DNA of 64,000 nt from Omphalotus guepiniiformis (lineage: Eukaryota > Basidiomycota > Agaricomycetes > Agaricales > Omphalotaceae): contig JAQOOI010000019.1 in NCBI GenBank assembly GCA_028554645.1, positions 1,116,001 to 1,180,000 on the forward strand, in the 5' to 3' direction. Below the pieces are notes generated by a model. That model made no database searches, was not told where the DNA came from, and saw only the letters and a program-made list of their open reading frames with translations. Below are positions 54,082 through 61,949 of this stretch, piece by piece; positions within the stretch are counted from its first letter, which is position 1, and every line of letters begins with the position of its first letter. A program made the position numbers and the translations under genes.

Positions 54082-54714
54082 TTTTTGAGAAGTTTCTGGA
54101 AAGGAAGCCGTTAGTAACGGACATCCAATGTGACTATTGCTTGGGCAATGGGCAAAACACTAGTTCTGTACTAACTCCGTCGGTAACCTCACGAAGAGAT
54201 TTCGGGAGCTTTCCAGATCTATGAGGTAACGGAGGTTCTAATGAGGATCATGTTTCCTTCGACTTCCAGGGTCTCATCACCCCTGCGAAGTATACGTAAA
54301 AGAATAGATCTCCGCCTTCGAAAGATCTTTCGATCGTGGAAGGGACTTATGCGGAGTCTATATACTATATACGTCTATTTCTAGTAAAAGTTTCTCCATA
54401 CTAGGTATAAAAGATGGTATAGTAATGGGGGACTCTTTCGAGTTTTACAAACCCCCCTTCAGCTGTCTGGCGGAGGCATTATAAGGCCTGGCCCGGACAC
54501 TGGGTTAAGAAGAAATTGAAAGGTGGAACCCGTAATTTACATGGTATGAGAAGCACATGCGACAAATGATACAGTCAAACAGGTGAAACCGAAATTACCT
54601 TTCTGCTAAATGATCCTCGTTAGTCATTACCCTCAAGCCGGACATCGAAGTAGACGTCGACAACAACGAAGTGGTGCATTGGTCGGTGATGAACAGTCTA
54701 CGAGAGCGATGGCC
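54082..54714. other. Copia-B 5' leader
   Basis: Non-coding stretch between primer binding site and Gag ATG. No ORF over 60 codons begins here. The leader may hold packaging or dimerisation signals, but none can be identified by eye. Confidence 0.5.
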
Positions 54715-54727
54715 GGGGCCCATAACC
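54715..54727 (-). promoter_or_regulatory. Copia-B primer binding site (half-tRNA initiator Met type)
   Basis: GGTTATGGGCCCC on the minus strand begins immediately after the LTR end TTCAACA, complementary to the initiator tRNA-Met anticodon arm, as at Copia-A. Confidence 0.85.
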
Positions 54728-55071
54728 TGTTGAAACGGTCACAGTGGACTACCGGGAACAGATCAGCTATAAGACGGTAAGTGCATACTCACCGATAGCT
54801 GATAGTTTCTTGGACAGATAAGCAGTAGAGGTCAAACTTGAGTAAGTATTCAACTTGTTGTCCTTGCTGGACGACCTACTACTTTTATATGTAAAATACA
54901 TGGTCCATGCTCATGTATATAAAGTAGTGTATAATTAAGAAGTACTAGTATCTATAATACTGTCCAATAGCTATATAATTCCTCTTGGGAATTTAGCATA
55001 ATCATACTTGCATATTAATGCGATGTCGGACTACTGTACGTGTACGTCTACACTAAGCAGATATTCCAACA
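54728..55071 (-). mobile_element. Copia-B 5' LTR
   Basis: 344 bp; minus strand starts TGTTGGAATATCTGC and ends TTCAACA. Matches the split 3' LTR with few differences. The right flank CATCC (55072-55076) pairs with CATCT (44810-44814) as a 5 bp target duplication with one C/T change. Confidence 0.95.
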
Positions 55072-56099
55072 CATCCTATCCTAGAAGCCTTTGGAGACTT
55101 CTTTGATTAAGTCTAAGTCTCGAGTGTGCTATGCTATACTTAGTGGGCCAGCAACTATTAAGTTGTCTTCCTGCTGTATCTCCAGGAGGTCAGTAAATCA
55201 TCTGAGATCTATTGTAAGCTGTCTGAGAGTCTTAGCAAGAGCTTCAATAGAGTAGTGCCTTTCAAGCTTAAGGTTACTTACTTTCTGTATTTTTATATAG
55301 TAAACCTTCCAGGAGGGCAAAACCTCTGTTGCAATACAATGCAAGGAAGCAAAAGAATAGATAAAGATGGGTTTTGGGAAGTCAAGGAATAAGAGGGGAT
55401 ATCCTGAAGCTTGGCCAAGTAAGATAGAAGTTTGGATGCCAAAAGTAGTCGGTAGAAGGCAATTTTGCAGGGCGTGTGGAGCGCAGGGCAGGAGAATTTA
55501 ATTGACATACCTCTGGAAAGTCCTTACCAACTTGTAGCAGAAAGAAAGTTCACCTTGGCCAAAATTTTACATAGGTACCAGAGAAACGACTCTCAAGAAG
55601 GTGCAAAAAGAATGTGGAGGGAGTTCAACCATCTAAAGTTCCCTCCTGTGACCTATTCTCTCCACCACTAGAGAAGATGTCTGTAGAGAGAAAAAAATCT
55701 ACCTAGGAAGTGCTTGTTGACAAAAGGTCAGAGGCAAAGTGGAAACGGACGTTACCAAGTATACCAGAGATACACATCTCCTCAAAGATGCATTTCCAGT
55801 TTCTCCAATATATATATAGTCTGAAAGTAGTGCTAGAAAAAATGAAAAGGGTGTTCATATCCCTAAGGTTTTTTGCCAGGAGTTGGATACCTGGGTTCAA
55901 GTATCAGAGTACCTCAAGAAAGCTGTGGGAGTCTGAGGAGGGCACCTAAGAGAGCCCTCCTATTGCAATCTTGGAATCATGCATGTTCTGCACACAATTA
56001 ATCTAAAGATTAAAGGAAGTAAATATTTGCAAAACGATAGCAAAAAGAAGCAGCAACTTGCACTGATATCACCTATGTACTCATATTCAAGTTTAAAAA
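55072..56099. other. Repeat-derived spacer, no gene recognised
   Basis: Short ORFs only, none with a recognisable domain. It continues the pre-insertion sequence from 44814 across Copia-B. Confidence 0.45.
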
Positions 56100-56689
56100 A
56101 AATGTGAGTGAGGTGTGACTGTTGTGGTCAGAGATTCCACACAGTTAGACACAACAAATGAACTTGTAGATGCAAGGAACAAGTGTCTTTCTTTCAATCT
56201 GAATAAAATTTGGCAGAGGGTATAAAACACAGAATTCAGACAGAGGACAAGTGAGGTTTTTCAGGGTTCAGGAGGGATTCAGGACAATCAATCTCAAAGT
56301 TAAACTCAATCCAATGGTCAGACAATGCAGGGAACAGTTTCAGATGCAGCACAGACAGTTTCAGCGGGCAGATTCAGCACAGACAGAACAGCAGATTCAG
56401 CACAGATTCAGTATCTCTTTCAATTTATCTGCCACAAGGGACTTTACAGAAGTTTTCATAACTGGATATTTCTTGAACTGAACTCTAAAGAGCCAGGCTA
56501 TATTTCATCTAAGAAGGGTTTTCTGCTTTGGCTTGTAGCTTTGGGCAGTACTAGCTTGAGAAAATCTAAATAGATACTCTGTAAGCTATATATACTAAGC
56601 CATAAAATCAAACATATATCTTGAAATTAAAGGAGTAATCTGAACCGTAAATGAGTCAAAAGTAGATAAGTAGCAATTTGTGTTGGGAA
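56100..56689. repeat. Z-related repeat copy
   Basis: Follows 44938-45500 base for base with scattered differences (shared TGGTCAGACAATGCAGGGAA, GGGACTTTACAGAAGTTTTC and more). It ends where the SINE begins at about 56690. Confidence 0.85.
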
Positions 56690-56845
56690 TCAAGAGCTCC
56701 ATGTAAACAAGGCCAAATTAATGGCAGCAACTTGCTTACGGTCAAGTGACCACATAACAAAGTAGGGGAAATGTATTGGCATGAGCTGGGATTGAACCAG
56801 CAACACCCAGCACACATAACTGGTGCTCTAGCCAACTGAGCTATC
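56690..56845 (-). mobile_element. tRNA-derived SINE, left copy (5' truncated)
   Basis: Minus strand reads GATAGCTCAGTTGGCTAGAG (A-box) and GGTTCAATCCC (B-box), with T-stem GCTGG/CCAGC and the acceptor end TCATGCCA, then about 80 bp of unrelated tail ending GATTCCCAACA. The first acceptor-stem bases are replaced by the Copia-C LTR at 56846. It matches 61083-61261 in opposite orientation. Confidence 0.8.
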
Positions 56846-57225
56846 TGTTAGAATCTAAGACAATGCACTACCAGTGATACACTGATCAGACACAATGAAT
56901 AGAGTTCAATTACAGTTCACTGAGATCACTAAAGCGTTGTAATAGTAGCTTAATGCACAAGAATTGCTTTCCAAGTGTCTTAGATTTCTCCAGACATGAA
57001 AGGATTTACATATTGTTTGGTCCTGTTGTGTCAGGCCGCGCATGAGGCGTGAAAATGAGGGTCCACATTTTCGCGCGCGCTCTAAACACTCCAGAATGAC
57101 CCTACATACATGGTACAATAGGTATTACAGTCATTAGTATAGTATTATATGTACTTGAAGGACTTTCTAATGATATGTACATTATTTGTATAGTATGTAC
57201 AAGTGTTCTAGCACTTCATTCAACA
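56846..57225 (-). mobile_element. Copia-C 3' LTR
   Basis: 380 bp, TGTTAGAATCTAAGAC...CATTCAACA. A purine-rich tract (plus CAGCCCCCTGA, 57226-57236) follows on the internal side, as expected for a minus-strand element. Further copies are at 58583-58972 (inverted) and 59650-60043. Confidence 0.92.
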
Positions 57226-57350
57226 CAGCCCCCTGATAGAACACTTGTGTAATGGAGGTGCTCTATTGATGAAGTGTGTCATCACATATCCCTCAACCTC
57301 TTCACTTTCCTCACCTTCTTCACAGCCCCCTGATGATGCACTTCTTCAAC

Positions 57351-58532
57351 CTAGGGGTTCTGTATTATGTGCAATCCCATCATCTCCCTCAACTTCTCCA
57401 CCTTGGGCTTACTGAGAGGCTTGGTGAGCAAATCAGCTGCATTCTCATCAGTAGGCAGATATTCAGAAGCCATGACCTTGTATTCAATTTGGTCTCTCAG
57501 CCAGTAGTAATGCTGGTCAAGATGCTTCATCCTCCCATGATGCTCAGGATTCTTAGCAACCTTGATTGTGGATTGATTGTCCATTAGCAACCTGGCTGGC
57601 TGAGGTGTCTGGTATCCCAAATCTTGTAACAGGCTGTTCATGGCACAAATCTCCTTGCCAGCAGCAACACCTGCCACATATTCTGCCTCTGTAGAGGAGA
57701 GTGTTACAAAGGGCTGTAGCTTACTGCTCCAGCTAACCACACCTGATCCAAGTTTGACCATATACCCACTAGTGGACTTTGAGTTGTCCCTGTTACCACC
57801 AAAGTCTGCATCACAGTATGTAACAAATAGATCTGGCTGACAGGGATCAGGACCGTATTCAAGCTTCATGTCCATTGTTCCCTTCAGATATCTGAATGCA
57901 TGCTTTACTGCAACCCAGTGTGCCATGCCAGGACTTGAATTGAACCATGCCAATACGCTAGCGTATGCAATGTCAGGACGACTGGTGGTAGCAAGATACA
58001 ACAAGGAGCCAACAGCACTAATATATGGAATTTTGGCCATCTCTTCCTTTCCTTCAGCAGTCTTTGGACACTGTGCAGACAGAGCAGCTCCTGGATCCAT
58101 GGGTGTACCAACAGGTCTACAGTCAGACATTCCAAACTCATTCAGTTTGTTGACATATTGTTTCTGACCCATATACAATTTCCTCTCCTTTCTATTTCTT
58201 GTGATTTCTATTCCCAGCAAATATGATGTAGGACCCAGGTCACGGAGCTTGAAGTGCTTTGCTAGCTCTGCCACAAAGTGGTCCAAAGATGCCTCTGACT
58301 TGGAAGCAAGAGTGATGTCATCCACAAAGACAGGTACAAAAACCTTAATGTTATCTTTCTGATAGACATATAGGTTTGGATCAGATTGGGTGCGACTAAA
58401 GCCCATTGATTGTAACACTCCTGCAAGCTTCTCACCCCAAAGTCTGGGTGACTGCTTTAACCCATACAGGGACTTGTTCAGCCTGCAGACAAATCTAGGA
58501 CCACACTCCTTGAACCCTTCTGGCTGTGTCAT
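57351..58532 (-). CDS. Copia-C reverse transcriptase and RNase H (5' truncated)
   Basis: 393 residues from SLYGLKQSPRLWGEKL onward, with catalytic VFVPVFVDDITLASKSE, SDCRPVGTPMDPGA, YLATTSRPDIAYA and the RNase H part (YCDADFGGNRDNSKSTSGY, LSSTEAEYVAGVAAGKEI, GRMKHLDQHYYWLRD), ending near the polypurine tract. The frame is clean but lacks the N-terminal RT block, lost where the inverted LTR at 58583 lies. The ATG is an internal Met of the polyprotein, not a natural start. Confidence 0.92.
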   Translation of the reverse strand: MTQPEGFKECGPRFVCRLNKSLYGLKQSPRLWGEKLAGVLQSMGFSRTQSDPNLYVYQKDNIKVFVPVFVDDITLASKSEASLDHFVAELAKHFKLRDLGPTSYLLGIEITRNRKERKLYMGQKQYVNKLNEFGMSDCRPVGTPMDPGAALSAQCPKTAEGKEEMAKIPYISAVGSLLYLATTSRPDIAYASVLAWFNSSPGMAHWVAVKHAFRYLKGTMDMKLEYGPDPCQPDLFVTYCDADFGGNRDNSKSTSGYMVKLGSGVVSWSSKLQPFVTLSSTEAEYVAGVAAGKEICAMNSLLQDLGYQTPQPARLLMDNQSTIKVAKNPEHHGRMKHLDQHYYWLRDQIEYKVMASEYLPTDENAADLLTKPLSKPKVEKLREMMGLHIIQNP

Positions 58533-58582
58533 GAAAAGATCTCTGTATCAATGTCACTATTTAGATGAGAATGTCTCTAGAT

Positions 58583-58972
58583 TGTTGAATGAAGTGCTAG
58601 AACACTTGTAGATACTATACAAATACTGTACATATCATTAGAAAGTCCTTCAAGTACATATAATACTATACTAATGACTTTAATACCTATTGTAGATAGT
58701 TATACCATGTATGTAGGGTCATTCTGGAGTGTTTAGAGCGCGCGCGAAAATGTGGACACTCATTTTCACGCCTCATGCGTGGCCTGACACAACAGGACCA
58801 AGCAATATGTAAATCCTTACATGTCTGGAGAAATCTAAGACACTTGGAAAGCAATTCTTGTGCATTAAGCTACTATTACAACGCTTTAGTGATCTCAGTG
58901 AACTGTAATTGAACTCTAGTCATTGTGTCTGATCAGTGTATCACTGATAGTGCATTGTCTTAGATTCTAACA
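58583..58972 (+). mobile_element. Inverted Copia-C LTR inside Copia-C pol
   Basis: 390 bp in reverse orientation relative to the other two LTR copies (TGTTGAATGAAG ... TTCTAACA). It lies between the integrase and the truncated RT. No matching flanks (tagat and acaat), so it reflects recombination or deletion after insertion rather than a clean solo-LTR event. Confidence 0.9.
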
Positions 58973-59649
58973 ACAATTCCACACATGGTCAAGTGCAGCC
59001 AGGCACTCTACCCAAAATGACTTTGGTAAACCAGACTCTTCTAGCATTGCAACAATCCTTTCCTCCATTACTCTGTTTGCTCTTTCAGCAACACCATTTT
59101 GTTGAGGCCTATTTCTGACAGTGTATTGATGCTCTATTCTGCAGCTGTCCAGAAATGCAGTAAACTCCTTTGATATGTACTCTCCACCTTTATCACATCT
59201 AAAAGCTTTGTACTTCTTGAATGCATCAAATGTATCACTCTGCTTCTTCAGAGGAAGTGCTGCACGGAAGCGCCACTTGTCATCAATGAATGTGATCCAG
59301 TATCTGCATCCACTAGGAGAATGCACACCAACATCATGGAGATCAGAATGAATAAGGCCCAACACAGTATCAGCTATGGTGTGTGAGGAGTGGAATGGAT
59401 GTGCATGCATCTTGCCAGCCAGACAAGGTTCACAAATTGGATCTGGCTATGCATTAGAGTCTAGTTTCAAGCCCTCTGCCAAATTATCCCTCAACATGTG
59501 CAATATATCATCATGCCCATGAGACAGAAGCGCCTGTGCCACAGCTTCAGATCCAGTGGTAGAGTTGTTGTTAAACAGAGGCTTTCAGACTTATATATAG
59601 TATGTCCATTCAAGTATCCCACATTGTTTGCAGTAACACGCGCAGTAAA
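58973..59649 (-). pseudogene. Copia-C GAG-pre-integrase and integrase
   Basis: Main frame 58967-59410: HAHPFHSSHTIADTVLGLIH, then Asp in HSDLHDVGV, Asp in FRCDKGGEYISKEF and Glu in QQNGVAERANRVMEER, the D-D-E triad. Upstream (59411-59645), in shifted frames, are CEPCLAGKM of the zinc motif and RVTANNVGYLNGHTIYKSES. Frameshift and stop break the upstream part. Gag and protease are missing here, but a plus-strand piece of the same family is at 61400-61949. Confidence 0.88.
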
Positions 59650-60043
59650 TGTTAGAATCTAAGACAATGCACTACCAGTGATACATACACTGATCAGACA
59701 CAATGAATAGAGTTCAATTACAGTTCACTGAGATCACTAAAGCGTTGTAATAGTAGCTTAATGCACAAGAATTGCTTTCCAAGTGTCTTAGATTTCTCCA
59801 GACATGTAAGGATTTACATATTGTTTGGTCCTGGTGTGTCAGGCCACGCATGAGGCGTGAAAATGAGTGTCCACATTTTTGCGTGCGCTCTAAACACTCC
59901 AGAATGACCCTACATACATGGTATATCTATCTACAATAGGTATTAAAGTCATTACTATGGTATTATATGTACTTGAAGGACTTTCTAATGATATGTACAG
60001 TATTTGTATAGTATGTACAAGTGTTCTAGCACTTCATTCAACA
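59650..60043 (-). mobile_element. Copia-C LTR, right copy
   Basis: 394 bp in the same orientation as 56846-57225 but without a recognisable primer binding site on its inner side and without target duplication. The pol fragment runs straight into it, so gag and protease were deleted or the LTR is a separate insertion. Confidence 0.9.
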
Positions 60044-60999
60044 TGACTATTCACGGATCAGCCGAAGGTTCATCAGGAGGATCAATCTTGGTGTTGCAGG
60101 GCTTTGGGATGTGAATGCTCTGGACTCGATGAGGGTACCAGCGTATATGATGAGCAAATTGGTGAAGCCTTTTTTACCTTCATCAAGAATATGGCTGTTC
60201 TATCTCCAAATTTTGATCATGCCACAGCGACCAGGAGTGCTGAGTCTTCAAGGGACTATGGATCACTGAAGAAGGAGACTCAGAATATCATCACCAGGAC
60301 ATTTACTCACGGAGAAATCCTAGCAGCTTGCCAGGATAAGAAGTTCTTCAAGTCCCTTGGTGCTGCAGTGCCATTCACATGTAATAATGGCGCTAAGTAC
60401 ACTTGTATGAATATCATCTTTGGTAAGGGAACAGTTGCATCTGGTGAGTTCCTGTACACTGGAGTATCTGCTTGTATGACTCATCCTGCCGGATACAAGT
60501 TTGATCCTGCTCCTGGTGAACTTAAGATTGACTATGACCAGGATGGTAGTCTTTGTGCTGTGTCACCAATCCTCAGGAGGAAGTCTTTGCATACAATCAA
60601 GTGAAGCAGCGGATCTGTGCTAGCTATGATATAAATCTGACGATGAGTTCAAAGATGTGGTCCAGTCCAACATCATTGAGTCATTGCTTGACCAATACAG
60701 GTACCGTCAACAGTTCCCTATCACCCCTGACATTACGTCTTCTGCCAAGAGACTTCGGGGCATCATTGAGAAGGGGACCAAGGACGGCCTTATCTTGATG
60801 AAGGCATGGTCTTCAGAAGGAGTCAGGGTACTATGCCATTGTGAACCTCATTGCAGACGAAGTTGTAGACAAGAATACCAACAGGATTTTGGACACACTG
60901 AATGAGCTCAATGTGAGCCTCATATTTGTATCTGCTGTGTAGTTGTCTTTATGTGCCATATTGCCACTAAATCCTGAATTAAGGTATAAGAAAAAAAAA
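60044..60999 (+). pseudogene. Unknown intronless protein remnant with 3' A-tract
   Basis: Reading shifts through three frames but gives one continuous protein-like sequence of roughly 280 residues: RRINLGVAGLWDVNALDSM, FIKNMAVLSPNFDH, KKFFKSLGAAVPFTCNNGAK, MNIIFGKGTVASGEFLYTGV, then IIESLLDQYRYRQQFPITPD and YAIVNLIADEVVDKNTNRIL, ending at TAG near 60943. No introns are apparent. A run of ten A follows about 45 bp later at 60990-60999, as in a processed retrocopy. I do not recognise the family; it could be a host gene, an element gene or an integrated mycovirus-like gene. Confidence 0.45.
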
Positions 61000-61082
61000 A
61001 TGGATGAGCAATAGAAGACCTGGTGCTAACTCCAACCATTGAGTGTTAACACCACTCATAGCGAGATGGATTAACCTCCATA

Positions 61083-61261
61083 CTCTACCAACAGCATGAT
61101 AGCTCAGTTGGTTAGAGCACCAGTTATGTGTGCTAGGTGTCGCTGGTTCAATCCCAGCTCATGCCAATACATTCCCCCTGCTTTGTTATGTGGTCAATTG
61201 ACCTAAGCAAGTTGCTGCCATTAATTTGGCCTTGTTTACCTGGAGCTCTTGATTCCCAACA
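61083..61261 (+). mobile_element. tRNA-derived SINE, right copy
   Basis: The head can be drawn as a tRNA: acceptor AGCATGA/TCATGCC, D-stem GCTC/GAGC, A-box TAGCTCAGTTGG, B-box GGTTCAATCCC and T-stem GCTGG/CCAGC. The anticodon loop lacks the conserved T before the anticodon and the stem is mismatched, so this is a pseudo-tRNA head rather than a working tRNA gene. A roughly 105 bp body follows and ends GATTCCCAACA. Inverted partner at 56690-56845. Confidence 0.75.
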
Positions 61262-61399
61262 GAGAGCTAGTTTTGCCTCCCACTTTGTATTGGAGTACCA
61301 ATGTTCCATGCTAAGTTGAGTTGGTCAGACCCACCCTCTAAAAACTAGAGACTCTCATGAGTGTTGTTTGATTGTAATCCAAGAGGATGATGGAAGTTA
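61262..61399. repeat. Fragment related to Z (inverted)
   Basis: GAGTTGGTCAGACCCACCCT and flanking bases are the reverse complement of about 46420-46445 in Z, with further matches over about 80 bp. Confidence 0.7.
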
Positions 61400-61949
61400 C
61401 AATTCAATCTGAGAAACATCGGCAAATACATTCTCTTCTAATGATACTTCATCTTCTGACATACTTGATTGGAATACAGACACAGGTGCCACTTCTCATA
61501 TTATTCTGAAGGTGTAGAAAATGTTGTGCTTAGACCAATCATTGATGGAAAAGTATCTAGGGATGCATGTACCTTCACTTAAAATTAATCTGCTTTCTGT
61601 TCTGTACTTAACAAAACATAAAGGCTTTCATGTATATATATTTGGTCTGATACAATGGAAACTGATAGAACTGGTCCTATTCTCTTAATGTTGGATACTT
61701 GAGTGGACATACTATAGATAAGTCTGAAAGCCTCTGTTTACCAACAACTCTACCACAGGTGCTTCTGACATCATGGGCACAATGATATATTGCGCATGTT
61801 GAGGGATAATTTGGCAGAGGGCTTGAAACTAGACTCTAATGCAAAGCCAGATCCTGTATGTGAACCTTGTCTGGCTGGCAAGATGCAACCACCTCCATTT
61901 CATTCCTCACACACCAGAGCTGATACTTTGTTGGGCCTTATCCATCAGG
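61400..61949 (+). pseudogene. Copia-C protease and GAG-pre-integrase fragment, plus strand
   Basis: Plus-strand translations give WNTDTGATSHIILK (protease D-T-G), GPILLMLDT, GYLSGHTIDKSESLCL, then DNLAEGLKLDSNAKPDPVCE and PCLAGKMQPPPFHSSHTRAD, the same residues found on the minus strand at 59340-59600. It lies opposite to the Copia-C integrase and ends abruptly at 61949 where B' begins. Frame changes show decay. Confidence 0.82.

Noticed and set aside
61083..61156. Functional tRNA gene
   Set aside because: The anticodon loop lacks the conserved T33, the anticodon stem is mismatched and the sequence recurs with a shared tail at 56690, so it is a SINE head.
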